Shown here: one piece after another, positions 34,396-45,672 of the stretch
Layout of the letters: each line of letters begins with the position of its first letter
How positions within the stretch are numbered: position 1 is the first letter of the stretch
Source of the DNA: Reticulitermes lucifugus
Lineage: Eukaryota > Arthropoda > Insecta > Blattodea > Rhinotermitidae
Direction of reading: 5' to 3'
DNA: 59,214 bases
Assembly: GCA_026260175.1 (NCBI GenBank)
Contig: JAKCWW010001175.1
Location: forward strand, 1-59,214
Notes under the pieces: generated by a model
Told to the model about the DNA's origin: nothing
Database searches by the model: none
The model's input: only the letters and a program-made list of their open reading frames with translations
Translations under genes and position numbers: made by a program

Positions 34396-35690
34396 GTAAT
34401 CGTCATAACACGTAAATAAACAGTTGAAGAAAATTAGCGTGAATACCCTGTTAGAGATAAAAATATGGACCAAGAGGTTGTCTTCCAGACGCTCCGCTTG
34501 GAGCGTAAGGATGTCTAAATGATTTTTGTGAGAATGTCATACGTCTAGCATGAAATACAGGTTTAGTACATAAATTAATAAATTGGTATTTGAAGAAAGT
34601 GTAGTTAAAGTGTCTTTTTAAAGTACTTGAGTACAAAGAATGAAACAGCGTGTATGCACGTGTCGATTTCACACTTCGTGTACTCATACGTCTTTCAATT
34701 CGAAACCATAAAAAATTGCCTCAGTATCTCACTCCTTCGTGGTTCTTCACGCTGTCTAATCTTTACAATACGAATGTACACATTATTGAGATTGGGCTTA
34801 TCCCCAAGGAGAGATTCAGACACCAGCTGCAGACAGCACATTGAATGGACCTTATGCCTTTTCTTGAGCTCAACAGTCATGTGTTTTGTTCTCAAGACGT
34901 CGACACATTGCGTTGCAGCTGACAGGAAGGGAAAGTTTAACTTGCATCTTAAACACATCCATCTTATTCTGGTCGTGTATGTGGGTGTCTAGTTCCCCAA
35001 CATGATAAATCATCTTTCGGTATGCAATGGCTCCAGTTCCTGTTCTTCTGTTATCACTGAAGTGGTACTGTGACATATCCGTCTCAGAATTACTTTTAAG
35101 CAAGTAATCTCATGGAGTACAGCCCTCTTTAGAAGCTCTTAGTGATATAGTTTTTCAATAAATTCGCCCCTCTTATCAAATTTGAAGGCTGACTGGCGTC
35201 TCCACAAGTAATTCTGAATAATGAATACTTTTCGACACATCGTATTACTCCTTATGTGGAATCTGCTTGCTGTTGTGATTCCGCTGTCAAAAGGCGGCAC
35301 AGAATAACGCCGTGAGAAGCAGAAAATAGCCGTCTTCTGTAATTAACCCATGTCCATGACATTACGCGCCTTAAACCCTTTGGACAAGGGAAGTTTCCTA
35401 TGTATTACACTTAATTATTATTCATGTACACGCTTTGAATCGTGTAGCCGGATTACACGTACTTCTGGCCAGGTCAGGAGACATTACTGCGAAGTTTTAG
35501 GGAACTGGTGCGCACCGCATTCAACGTTCTGACACGTCACTTTGTTAAATTCATATATTGTTATCCCATCGTGTATGTCTTGGCGAATAATTTCCAAGCG
35601 TCTTTTATCACCAACCACAATTATTTATATTTATATTTATTTTATTCTTTATATAAGCTGTAAATTTTTTTACTAATTGGTAAAAAATAT
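34396..35690. other. Unassigned DNA
   Basis: Several overlapping frames of 60-121 codons at 34450-35103 on both strands have no recognised domain. 35615-35650 is a low-complexity ATTTATATTT tract next to the RT fragment. Confidence 0.4.
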
Positions 35691-36165
35691 GATACATTTC
35701 CTGTTCTGAATGGTTTGGAAGAAGGCTATGTTTTATCGCCATTACTTTTCAACTTTACTTTAGAATATGTCGTTAGGAAGATTAAAGCAAACCAGAAGGG
35801 ACTGAAATTGAATGGCACGCATCAGCTTCTGGTTTATGCTGAATTTTAATTTATTGGGGAAAGACATAGGTAGTGTAAAGAAAAACACAAAAGCTTTTTT
35901 AGACGCTAAGGAGGAGATTGATATAGAAGTAAATGCTTATAGGAAAAGCGTATATTCATGTCTCTTTAACAGAATGCAAGACGAAGTCACAACATAAATA
36001 TAACTGACAAATATTTTAAAAATGTAGCGAACTTCAAATATATGGGAACGACAGAGGGGAAGAACAGGAATGCGATAAGATGGGATGTGCGGATTTGGAA
36101 GAGACCATTGGACTAAACTTGTAGTGAAGAGGAAGAAGGGCAATAAAAGTTAGAATTCTGTTTAA
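35691..36165 (+). pseudogene. Broken non-LTR reverse transcriptase fragment
   Basis: A retrotransposon RT normally copies element RNA at a nicked target. Here only the palm-to-thumb part survives. Frame 3 reads [20 protein letters not shown], then [20 protein letters not shown] and LLVYA. At the expected YADD box the sequence becomes TATGCTGAATTTT, so both catalytic aspartates are lost through a frameshift. The frame moves by one base for [20 protein letters not shown], continues to EINA-like IEVNAYRK, and shifts back for KNVANFKYMGTT (about 36015-36050). Upstream fingers and the endonuclease are missing. It probably belongs to the same family as the GRPRRRWEDNI tails, since as I remember these motifs occur in one protein. 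It is inactive. Confidence 0.85.
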
Positions 36166-36263
36166 CATATGATGCATAGAACGACATGTATGCGGATGGT
36201 TTCTTTGGGTAGTTGCACGATCATTTGCAGGCTGTAGGCCTACTGCTGACATTCCGGAGTTTC

Positions 36264-36587
36264 GTATTGTCTCCGTCTTCAGAACGTAAAATGTAATACT
36301 GTCATTCTACGAACGGTTTTATAAAACTGTGTTCTTTTTACTGCACGTTCCGTGAAAACATTTTTAAATATGTATTGTCTCCGTCTTCAGAACGTAAAAT
36401 GTAATACTGTCATTCTACGAACGGTTTTATAAAATTGTGTTCTTTTTACTGTACGTTCCGTGAAAACAGTTTAAAATATGTATTGTCTCCGTCTTCAGAA
36501 CGTAAAATGTAATACTGTCATTCTACGAACGGTTTTATAAAATTGTGTTCTTTTTACTGTACGTTCCGTGAAAACATTTTAAAATAT
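36264..36587. repeat. 3 x 108-bp tandem array
   Basis: Three units start at 36264, 36372 and 36480, each beginning GTATTGTCTCCGTCTTCAGA and ending near TTTTAAATAT. They differ at only a few positions. The sequence just before (36212-36263: TGCAGGCTGTAGGCC...CTGACATTCCGGAGTTTC) resembles the fold-back fragment at 45600-45672, and the unit start CTCCGTCTTCAG resembles that fragment's CTCCATCTTCAAG. The array may therefore have grown from a transposon end. The near-identity suggests recent amplification or homogenisation. Confidence 0.95.
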
Positions 36588-36588
36588 G

Positions 36589-36890
36589 TATTCAACCTGA
36601 AGTCAGGCAACAAAAGGAATATATAAATGTAATTACAATGTTACACCAAGGAAGCATCTTTAAATATGTATTAAACCTGAGGTCAGTCAATAAAAGAGAT
36701 ATAGAAATGTAATTACAATGTTACACTCAGGAAACGCCTTTAAATATGTATTAAACCTGAGGTCAGGCAACAATATGGATATAAACATTTAATTACAATG
36801 TAATTACATCTTTAAATAAGAATTAAACCTGAGGTCATACAACAACAGGGATATAGAAATATAATTACAGTGTTACAACAGAATAAAACG
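36589..36890. repeat. 4 x 72-80-bp tandem array
   Basis: Units begin (T/A)ATT(C/A)AACCTGA(A/G)GTCA at 36589, 36669, 36749 and 36821. The third is 72 bp because of an internal loss. Units share ATATGTATT at their joints with the 108-bp array, which ends exactly where this begins. It is more diverged than its neighbour. Confidence 0.9.
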
Positions 36891-37406
36891 TATTGTTACT
36901 ATGAATTGCAGCATACATCATAGAAAAGAAAAACTGTAATACATGACGTCATAAAAAAAGAAATGTTTGACAGTAATTACACCTGGATATTTAATAAATG
37001 TCACACCAAATGAGTAAGAAAACATGTGAGATATGGGTGACATTTACAGCGAATGAAAAAATAATTATCAAGAAAGTATTGAGAGCCGAAGAGAAAGAGC
37101 TAAAGTTACATGTTTCAACTTTTACTAATTAATATAACGCCATCAAAAGAAACGATAAAATCAAATAGACCTATACTGAATGAATACAAATAGAGTACCC
37201 GGACAGGCACTGAAATACGAACGCAAATCATTTGAGAGAAGAGATCTTGGACGCCTGAAGAGAAGGTATAAATATCAATCCCACGTAGACCAGGCAATTT
37301 TAGGTCATGATCATGGTGATGTAAAGGAATTTAGCATTTCGCCCTTGTATTTTATTTTGCTTAATAAGAAAGAGTTCCTATGGCTTGATCTGGCGTTGTA
37401 GGACAG
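36891..37406. other. Unassigned A+T-rich DNA
   Basis: Nothing recognisable. The 73- and 60-codon frames on opposite strands overlap each other and match no family. Confidence 0.4.
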
Positions 37407-37456
37407 TCTACTTGTAGAAGGCTAGGACACTACTGTCCTAGCCTTCTACAAGTAGA
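37407..37456. repeat. Perfect 23-bp hairpin
   Basis: Positions 37407-37429 and 37434-37456 are exact reverse complements around the loop CTAC. The arm contains CTTGTAGAAGGCTAGGACA. Perfect pairing over the whole arm is unlike most microRNA precursors and more like a small fold-back or replication-derived palindrome. No flanking target duplication is evident. Confidence 0.9.
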
Positions 37457-37579
37457 TACACAATTTCTGATACACAGTGGACCCACAAAACAACTGAGAT
37501 AACCTACATTTTAACTTTTGTACTTTTAATATGTGCCGTTATTTTTGATTTGTAATTTGTGTAATTCACAATCCAAGTC

Positions 37580-37624
37580 CCTCATGATGATCCCAAAATA
37601 GGGATTCGAAACATGTCGGACTAG
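37580..37624 (+). repeat. Isolated TGATGA-stem-CGAAAC motif
   Basis: CTCATGATGATCCC, AAAATA, GGGATTCGAAACATGTCGG: a TCCC/GGGA stem between TGATGA and CGAAAC. It resembles the core of the fold-back elements in plus orientation. Some 30 bp later AAAAAGTGTGCATTTGTTGG resembles part of the hairpin at 2494 (AAAAAGTGTACATTTGTCGG). Confidence 0.5.
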
Positions 37625-38117
37625 TTTTACTGTAAATTGTATTGTATAATAAATAAAAAGTGTGCATTTGTTGGTTAAAGAGATGTGTGATCCCATCTTA
37701 TTGTTAATAAAGCTAAAATATGTGATTAAGTTCAATGGAGTTTGTAACGAACTCCTTCGAAGAATGTCGGTAAGGTGGTCAAGAAGTTTCATGTATGATA
37801 TGGCAGCCAGTAGGTTCTTAGTTCTTCACGAGGTGGTTGATGAATTATGAATTGGGAAGTGTGTGACCATAGTTAGAGGTAGGCTACTGTTCCGGCGTTT
37901 GACTTGGCTGACCGAGAGACACGAAGACCCTCAGTCAGGATAACCGTTCTCCGGTCCGAGATATGAATAAGGGACCTGCAAAATAGAAAGCATGAATGGT
38001 ACTAGCTCGGTGTAAGAGTTTTACTATTTGAAGTATTGGCTAAAGGGACTATTACTACCGCGATCAAGTCGAGGACCATAGAGTAGCCTGAAGGATCTGA
38101 CATAGATTATATGTGAG
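37625..38117. other. Unassigned DNA
   Basis: Nothing recognisable apart from the short similarity to the 2494 hairpin at about 37655-37675. Confidence 0.4.
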
Positions 38118-38243
38118 AATTATGTGGCTCAGGATAGGGTCCAGTTGCGGGGTTTTGTGAACATTTCATCAAGCCTTCCACACAATTAGGGGAACTTCGT
38201 GAGTAGTTGATCGACTCTTAGCTCCTTAAGAAGTCTGATCCAT
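38118..38243 (+). mobile_element. Degenerate LINE 3' end
   Basis: GTGGCTCAGGATAGGGTCCA, GTTGCGGGGTTTTGTGAACA, then GGGGAACTTCGTGAGTAGTT, GATCGACTCTTAGCTCCTTA, AGAAGTCTGATCCATCAAG. Order and spacing match the coding end and 3' untranslated block of the family. The frame is not preserved. Confidence 0.6.
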
Positions 38244-38943
38244 CAAGTTAGTACCGTATGGCTTTAAAAACTGGTCACGCGGCCTCAGAGAAGGGCCTCC
38301 TAACTCTACTCGTCTCATTGACAGGCCATTTGATGGGTGACAGTCGAACTGGAAATTATCGTATTTCGTTATGGAGATCACGTCTGAAAAGTTCAGATAT
38401 ATGAGTTTCAAGTTCTGAACTTCACGTCTGTTCGATTTGTTAATAAAATTGACGTTCTCATTACATTTGACCGCAATCCCCATACAGTTTTATGCTTAAA
38501 CCAGCAATGTCCCCAACCACATTTTATTTTGGAGGCTTGGAAATCTTGTGAATGCATATGATAGGCCGTTTTATAAACACAATACGTGACGCAGCGGTCC
38601 ATCTGTCCGCCCCCTCAAAATGTCGATATTATGCATAGAGCTATTTGATAGGCTGCATATAGCCTTCGATTGGGTACGTTTGTGTTTTATGCATGTCATC
38701 ATGTAACACAATCATATCCGTAATATGCAACTACATAAAAGCGCACCAGATGACGTCATTTTGCGTGGTCACTGCACAGGCCTGACCTCAAGTAGAAAGC
38801 ACGACCGGGAGGGTACCATAACAGCGAACACGGTTTTCTTCCTTCGTTTCACAAGACGTCTTAGTTCCGTACGTTATCAAACTTCATTGTGGGATGACTG
38901 CAAATGACAAATCGGTAGTGACGAGGATAGAAGCGACCGAACA
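38244..38943. other. Unassigned DNA
   Basis: No gene or repeat recognised. Frames of 60-85 codons match nothing I know. Confidence 0.4.
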
Positions 38944-39175
38944 TGTTGGCAAAGTCGTAACTATCTAAACATATTCGGAAGATGCCGGTTTGACTCGCGG
39001 TCACGGCACCGGCTGTCCTGAGTAAAGTTTCTCGTTGTTTACCTCAGCCCCTCCAGTCAAATGCCTGCATAGTAGCTAGTACAGACTACGCAGGCTTCCA
39101 AATCGTTTTCAGTTCTTCATTCATCTATCATCCTATCATTCGACGGTATGTCTGAAATGATGACAGCCATGTTCA
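38944..39175 (+). mobile_element. SINE
   Basis: The head is TGTTGGCAAAGTCGTAACTA...ATTCGGAAGATGCC, with box B GGTTTGACTCG (38988-38998). The body is CACGGCACCGGCTGTCCTGA, CCTCAGCCCCTCCAGTCAAA, TGCCTGCATAGTAG, GTACAGACTACGCAGG, TTCATCTATCATCCTATCAT. It matches the order of the copies at 11771, 15448 and 20000. No target duplication found. Confidence 0.7.
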
Positions 39176-40229
39176 TTTACCCTCAAAAAAGAATGGCACC
39201 AGTCGTGACCTATTTAATACCATAGCATTTGCCGGATGGGCTGAGAGAAAACTTTAGTCGAATCAGTTGAAATACTGACCGCTGTTACACGTTCGTACTA
39301 ACCCGATAAGAAGCCAGACACTCTCCACACAAGAAGCTGACATACCGACCGCAATGCAACCTGGTATTACCCGGGCATAAAGCAGGATGGGTGACCATAA
39401 AATTCCTACGTTTGTTCATAAACACAAGTAACTTTGATGAATACAATCGTTATTATTAAACTCTTATTACAAATTACAACAATTGTGTTTAAAGTTTAGT
39501 GATCTTTATTGTAGTGCCTGAGGGACTGCTAGCTTCCAAAGAAGGACTATGCTTCAGAGTTAATTTATTAGCTAGTTATTTCGTTTTTACATTTTCATGG
39601 TGTGTTTCTCTAATCAGCAATATCCCGGAGGTGTATTCTATAACCAAATTTCTGCAGCTTCACAATATTTTTTTTTATTACGAATCGATTTGTCACATAG
39701 TAGAGGAGGTGAAATGACATGAATTAGAGTGTGAAATGTTCCCCTCCATTCCAGTTTGTATTAAACTTTATGGCGGCATAGGAGAAGGCAACATGTACGA
39801 GTATATTGCTATAAGCGAAATATTATGGGGTATATGTTTTCGGAAAGTTCCAACAAACAAAATGCTGACGGCAATCGGAGCCTGAAGCTATCATAACGGC
39901 AGTCCAGTATTGGCTGATCGAAACTGCTATTTGCCGCTGTCAAAAGAACTGCAAAGAATTTGTGAACACACAAGCAGATGAAACATTATTTTCAAATGAC
40001 ATCACATGCATATCACTGACCCTCAAAATTTTTTAATTGCTTCTGTATTCCACATTGGTACAGCAAGACTGTCTTTGTTATCCATGTCGTAACTACCTCT
40101 ATGGAACTGAATGTTAATAAAGAAAATGGTGGTCGCTTAGCTGATCAAGAAACTCCGCGCTTCTTGTGAAAGAAGGTTAATTAACAAACACGCGAGAGCC
40201 CGCCACGGGATAGAGTTACAAGCTATTTG
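39176..40229. other. Unassigned DNA
   Basis: Nothing recognisable. The 72-codon frame at 39499-39717 is hydrophobic but matches no family. Confidence 0.4.
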
Positions 40230-40390
40230 AACCTGTCCATTCCTCGCACCCTATTTCTTTATGATATATTTTCATATTGCCCTCCCATTTACACCTGTAT
40301 CTCCCAAGTGAGTTCTTTGCCTGAGGGTTTTTGACTAGAATCTTGTGTACTCTTTCTGTATTCTCTACATGTCCTGATTCTCCTTGGTTT
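40230..40390 (-). mobile_element. LINE 3'-end fragment (minus)
   Basis: On the minus strand: ACATGTAGAGAATACAGAAA, AAAAACCCTCAGGCAAAGAA, CTCACTTGGGAGATACAGGT, TAAATGGGAGGGCAATATGA, AAATATATCATAAAGAAATA. This is the VGRPEGKRPLGRPRRRWEDNIKMDL block with frame damage. The more 3' part of the element is missing at the 40230 side. Confidence 0.65.
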
Positions 40391-40689
40391 CATCGCCTAT
40401 TACTGAAATGTGCCAAAATGTTGTTGTTGCTATCAGATGTACGAATCTCAATTTCTTGCCCTCTGTGAAGACCATATATTGGGGGGTGCTTGAGATCAAA
40501 GTGCCAATGATAACGTCTGGATCTCTAAAGAACAGCAGAAGTTTAGAAATAATGTCAAAAAGATGAGATTCGGAATTTTTACCTCAGCAAATATTAATGA
40601 CGAAATTTGAGATGATAAGATAGATCCGACGTGCAGAAAGCATGGAAAAGGAAAAGTTGTACAAGGTTGTCGAAAAAACTTTAGAGAAG

Positions 40690-40908
40690 AGAATTATTTT
40701 GATACTTGGTATTAGATTGAATGGTAATAATATAGTAGCTTTATGGGCTGGATTAGTTTCATTTTCCTCAAGGCAGAATCCATAAAGTGGCTCTTGTAAA
40801 CACAGTCAAGAACCCTCCAATTTTATAAAGAGCGTGGAAATACTTTATTCGCTGAGCAACCATCAGTTTCACAAGTAGGATTCTGCTTCATGGCGTTAGG
40901 TAATGTTA
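40690..40908 (+). mobile_element. Degenerate LINE 3' end
   Basis: GGGCTGGATTAGTTTCATTT, TGGCTCTTGTAAACACAGTC, AAGAACCCTCCAATTTTATA, AAGAGCGTGGAAATACTTTA, then GCTGAGCAACCATCAGTTTC, ACAAGTAGGATTCTGCTTCA. It retains the end of the coding region and a well-aligned 3' untranslated block. The stop position differs because of frameshifts. Confidence 0.7.
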
Positions 40909-41408
40909 ATTTCATGATCAGAAAATTGAGATTGTAAAGGGTGATGAAACGAAAGGATTATTATTAAGTTAAGTAGAAATGGGGTTGCTGATGTGTGTTA
41001 CTCTAATATGAAATCCCTTTGAAGAACATTTGATTCTGAAAATTTAAATTACACGTTAGTGCTATAACAGTCAAGAGTTTATATTATGGATTTAATAATA
41101 TCGTAGGAAACTAGCAGTGTCGCTGTATTTTATTCATTACCTCCTCAACGAATGCCTGTCGCTGTGCCTCTTCACTTCACCTGTTCTTATGCCTCAGATC
41201 ATTACAAAGGGTCACCTTACAGCGGGTATAAAATAATTTACTTAACTCTGGTACGGGTAGTTGGCCAATCGTGCCTCTCATCCCATAGGTCTTAAGAATA
41301 TTTAATAAGAACCCTTGTAAAGTAATTTCTAACTAATTTTACGGATAAATGTCAAAGAGTAATTTAAATGCAATTCATCCGTAAACCCAGAAAGAGTTCA
41401 CCTTATCA
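40909..41408. other. Unassigned DNA
   Basis: Nothing recognisable. Confidence 0.4.
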
Positions 41409-41574
41409 CAGGGGTGTACAAATCCCGGGTGCGAGGTCGCCATGGCGACTAAACTTTGTACGGTACTTTTTAATATGTGTGGATCCTCGGTATGGAACTT
41501 GATCCATGTTACCCTACTGCCGCGTAGAACTGTCAGGTGGCTCCTAGATTTTTTTTTAAACTTTTTCACCCCTG
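41409..41574. mobile_element. Probable hAT-like MITE, 166 bp
   Basis: The ends are CAGGGGTG (41409-41416) and CACCCCTG (41567-41574), perfect 8-bp inverted ends of the CAGGGGTG type common in hAT elements. The flanking 8 bp are CCTTATCA and CCTTAAGG, matching at the first five positions, so the target duplication is eroded or doubtful. There is no coding frame apart from an incidental 64-codon minus-strand frame. Confidence 0.55.
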
Positions 41575-44547
41575 CCTTAAGGCATCAGAAGTTAGTTGTG
41601 TGTCTTTGATAAAGACAAAGGAAACGATATACTGTGTAGTATGTCTTCCTTAGAGGTTCTTGGACGTATTTTTCCGCAAATTTAAGCATAGTCATTCTCA
41701 GTATAATACTGCCATCTATGTGTTGTTGTCAATGAGCTGCTGAAAGAGAGAAAAAACTGCCCCAGTGTTTGAGTAGAGGAAAATGAGATTCTTTTAGAAA
41801 GCATGGAAAAGCACTGATGACGAGGACTTTTGAAGTGGGGTTAACAAAGGGGCTACTTTATTGCGTTGCAAAATTGTAGCAAATTTGTGTTCTGAAAACA
41901 GCTGCAATTCAGTAGGTTTCCAAGTCTTGTTATCTTTGCTTTAAGTTATGCAATTTCCGTAGCCACTTCTGCCTACACTAAAATTTCCTCTGATCAGTTT
42001 ATCTGGTCATTGAGCTTACCAAAATTCTACTTCCTGGATACTGTTAAAAGTGTAGTCACAATATTCCACCCTTTCATTTGTTTGTACAATTTATTTCTCT
42101 AGTCACAAATTCCATCTGTATTCATTTTTCAGTAGTGTGTAATTCCCTTCCAACATCACCGCTCCTGCTTTGATTTCCGTTCTCAAGCACAGAACCAATA
42201 TGATATATGAGACGATGCAGATTAAGCTGCACCCCCCCCCCTTAATCTCGGCTTTAAATTGAATAAATGGAAGAATAAACGTCACACGTCGGTTATTGTG
42301 CCACGGAGCTAAGCTCTGCCTCTATCCATTGCATAGAGGTATGTTGGAAACCTGTATCAGACGCACGTCGTGGATAAAAATGATGCCCTGACTTTGACTT
42401 AAAAGTTTTAATTGTGCTTTGAAAGTTTTGTTTTTAAGTACGTTTAGTTCACATATTCGATATTTCTTCACCTGCGTATTCGTTTTACCCGCAGTGTTGC
42501 TACTAATTTAGTACACTTTTCCCTTGCATACGCTTCAGATTTTCTACCAAGGTAGGGGAGCAGCATGTGTCATCTGCGTCATGGAATGTCATCACATTCC
42601 AGCTCCTGTAATTGCCACTGAGTTCAGTTACAAGGGAAATTCAGAATATATGCTTCATTGTTTCTGTAATTCAAGGTGTCATACTACATGACGGCCTACC
42701 AAGAATCTGCCCGGCATTAAGTGGAATAATCGTGAAGAAAGATCTCAGAAGTTGAAATATGTATTCTGTAGGGTAACAAAATAGTAACTAAAAAAATTTC
42801 AAGTCAGACCAGTTTAACTAGAGAGTGGAAATGCCAAGTACATATTTAAACCACTGTACTAAATTTTAAAAAGATTTTCTTATGTCCCGTCCTTTAAATA
42901 GTTTCGCACATCATCATATTCCCGAATACCATAATCTCAAGGCTGTTTTAGTTGTGTTCGCATAAATAGCGAGAAGCACCTATTAGGTCTGCCCTTGTGT
43001 CCGTCAGTCTGCATGTATCAGCGCGGCTCCCTCTGGAGGAACTTTCGTGAAATTTGATATTAGCTACTCCTACGAAAATCTGTCGAGAAATTTCAGATTT
43101 GGCTAAAATCAGACAACAATATCTGGAACTTTACATGAAGACCTAAGTACGTTTATATCATTGACACAGGTACAAAATATTTTGTATCTCGACAACAGTG
43201 CAAAAGGGCCCATTCTTGCCTTTGCATGGCAACACTAAACGGCTTTGTATTCTTGGGAGCTACTTGCAGGTCAACAATAATACAAAGGTAACGCATTGTT
43301 GTGTTCCAAGGCAACAATGGTTACGCAAACGATCACAGTGTTACTTTATACGTACATTGCCATCTTTGTTTAAATCGAAGCTGCTGAGTGTGTAAATGAT
43401 ACGCTTGTATTTATACACCCCGTTCACCATTAAATAGTATGAATTTGTTTAGTGAAATGGAGCCGAAGAAAATCACTTTGAATGAGCAAACAACAAAATA
43501 CAGCTACAGAGGGCTTGAACATCGATGTTCATAGATGATGCAGTAAGATCAGACCATGGATTAATATTTCACTGCTGCTCTTTATACGAAGCGAAGCTCT
43601 TATCCTCTGGCAGCTTTGCCTTTCTCTTTATATATTAAAATTCCGATGAAACCGGATTAAATTGCAGTTTTTAAACCTATATGGCTGATATTAAATTCAC
43701 CAGTGTCGTTAAATTTAAAATACTGCCTAGAGGATTCGTTTAAAGTTAACATATTGATCGATTTTAGAAATTGTATCCTGAAGTATGTGTGAATACGAAG
43801 GATATTAGAACACACTAGCAAGTCGTTCCTCTTACTTTAAGCCTTTCCGTATTATTGTTACTGGGTTATTACTTTATCCTATAATTTGTGATTTTTCTTA
43901 AAGCATTGAGTTATGTGAATTAAGTATGTCATTAAATACTGCTGCGCTGTACACTGCGTGAGTTACAAGTAGTTTGGTTTAAGTACACCACAATGCAGTT
44001 TGAAACTATCTCATGTATTGGTAAATTTTCTTCTTATTATAGTCCAGATATTGTTGGCGTTAGAGAGAGATAAAAAAGACACTTCGTCTCTCCACTTGTT
44101 CATACTGTGTAATACCTCGTATAATGTTACAAATCTTACTTATTTACTTAATTTCCTTTCCTCGTCCTTTATTTTTTATGCTTTCGTAATCAGACGTAAT
44201 TTTTGGGAGGCATTTGCTTTAATTGACTTCTTGTAGTGGAGTAATTATTTAGAAAATGATAATGGCTGAATTGGTCAAGATGTTCCTATCTTGCCCAGCT
44301 GAGGCTCTGTTATTTTATAAAGAATTATTTTCTCACTGAGTTAATTAGTGCTGATAATTTCTCCAAAATTTTGTTGGTTACGAAAGAATAAAAGTAAAAG
44401 GTAAAGAAAGGAAAAGGAAAATAAATAATATGTAGGCTGTAATGTGCAATCACGAGTCTTATTACAGTGCTCGTAAGGGCCGCACACTGGGCTTTACCCC
44501 GACCCAGATTGATACTCCACTATCTGGCACCCTGTTTCTGGAAAGTT
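41575..44547. other. Long unassigned stretch
   Basis: No gene is supported. A C10 run lies at 42232-42241. 42960-43390 has slightly higher G+C with a 65-codon frame, no domain. The hydrophobic 78-codon frame at 44000-44236 is A+T-driven and matches no family. Confidence 0.4.
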
Positions 44548-44618
44548 AACTTTAATATTGTCCTCTTAATCAACGGCTAGATCTTTCAAGTACCGGTAAT
44601 CTCTTTACTTCAGGACCC
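44548..44618 (-). mobile_element. LINE fragment (minus)
   Basis: On the minus strand: GGTCCTGAAGTAAAGAGATT, ACTTGAAAGATCTAGCCGTT, GATTAAGAGGACAATATTAA. This is the GPEGKRPLGRPRRRWEDNIK block, heavily mutated. Nothing downstream of it is preserved. Confidence 0.55.
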
Positions 44619-44659
44619 GCGCGCAAACTTCGGGCATCGGTTTTTTCTGTTATGTTCAT

Positions 44660-44890
44660 ATGTCATGTATAGTGACGAGTTCAGAGACATGATCACTGCT
44701 TATCAGATACAGTGAAGAGCTCAGAGACATTAGCATTGTGTAATACACAGTGAAGAGCTCAGAGACGTGAGCACCGCTTATCAGATACAGTGAAGAGCTC
44801 AGAGACATGAGCACTGCCTGTCGTATACAGTGAAGAGCCCAGAGACATTAGCACTGTATAGCATGTACAGCGAAGAGCTGATATGCATAG
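44660..44890. repeat. 40-bp minisatellite, about 5.5 units
   Basis: AGTGAAGAGCTCAGAGACAT recurs at 44671, 44711, 44749, 44789, 44829 and 44869 (spacings 40, 38, 40, 40, 40). Alternate units look most alike: 44711 with 44789 upstream flank TATCAGATAC, and 44749/44829 with other flanks. An 80-bp higher-order unit may be forming. No coding frame. Confidence 0.9.
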
Positions 44891-45134
44891 CGCCGTGTAC
44901 CTTCTTTTCTAATTAAAAGTGTACTTTTGTTTCCCCACGCACGTGGGAAAGAGAGAAAAAATCGTTAATTGCACCTGCAGCGATTCATGAAAATATACTA
45001 CACAAAATCGTGGGGGTGCACTTGGTATAACTCAGTGTACTGGGTTGCCTGTACACACAGGGACGCAGCAGGAAATAATGAGGAATGTATTTTCACCGTC
45101 GTACTCACGGCCTTTAAGAACAAAGCGCCAATGA

Positions 45135-45440
45135 GGATGTTTCGGTGTACGAAAGGCTAAATAAACATGTTGCTGCTGAGAGTCACATAATGCGAAATTT
45201 CATAATCTTTGTTCTTCATCAAGGACAGTGAGACGGGAGAAGCGTGTACTACTCGGGAGGAGATATAAAATGCTTACAAAGATTTAGTAGGAAGACGTGA
45301 TGGTACTGGGCCACATAAGAGACCTAGGCGTAGTGGGAAAGATAATATAAATGCCCAGGTTAAGTATGTAGGGCGCAAGGTTGTGATCAGGACTTGTGGT
45401 TCATAATGGTTTTTCAGCAGCGGGCTGTTTTGAGCACGGC
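45135..45440 (+). mobile_element. LINE fragment, C-terminal ORF2 region
   Basis: CATAATGCGAAATTTCATAA, TCTTTGTTCTTCATCAAGGA resemble the LHNEELH.LYSSPS block (compare 13740). About 45270-45345 then encodes NAYKDLVGRRDGTGPHKRPR and RSGKDNINAQ, the GRPRRRWEDNI box. A decayed TTTTGAGCACGGCTGTATAG matches the LVNTVMN block at about 45429-45448. Multiple frameshifts; 3' untranslated part not seen. Confidence 0.65.
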
Positions 45441-45599
45441 TGTATAGAAGGTGGTGTATTTCTGGACAAGCCGAGCGACTTTTCGCTCCTGACAGAATTA
45501 GTCACTGCCGCTTTGTACTCGTACATTGTATGGCCTGAGGAATGTAGGAGAGTCTATGCCTTCACGGAGGTTCGGTGATGTTGTGGGTCATGTTTTTGG

Positions 45600-45672
45600 A
45601 TCACGGCACCAAGTTCATGCAGGCTGTATGGCTGATGTTTCGAAGGTCCCTAATCTCCATCTTCAAGATGGG
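45600..45672. mobile_element. Half copy of the fold-back family
   Basis: TGCAGGCTGTATGGCTGATG, TTTCGAAGGTCCCTAATCTC, CATCTTCAAGATGGG. On the minus strand the core reads CTTGAAGATGGAGATTAGGG, ACCTTCGAAACATC. The mirrored half is missing. Confidence 0.55.

Noticed and set aside
36264..36890. CRISPR-like array
   Set aside because: Units are contiguous tandem repeats with no unique spacers, in a eukaryotic repeat context.
44660..44890. CRISPR-like array
   Set aside because: The 20-bp conserved part alternates with short parts that are themselves repeated; it is a minisatellite with no cas genes.
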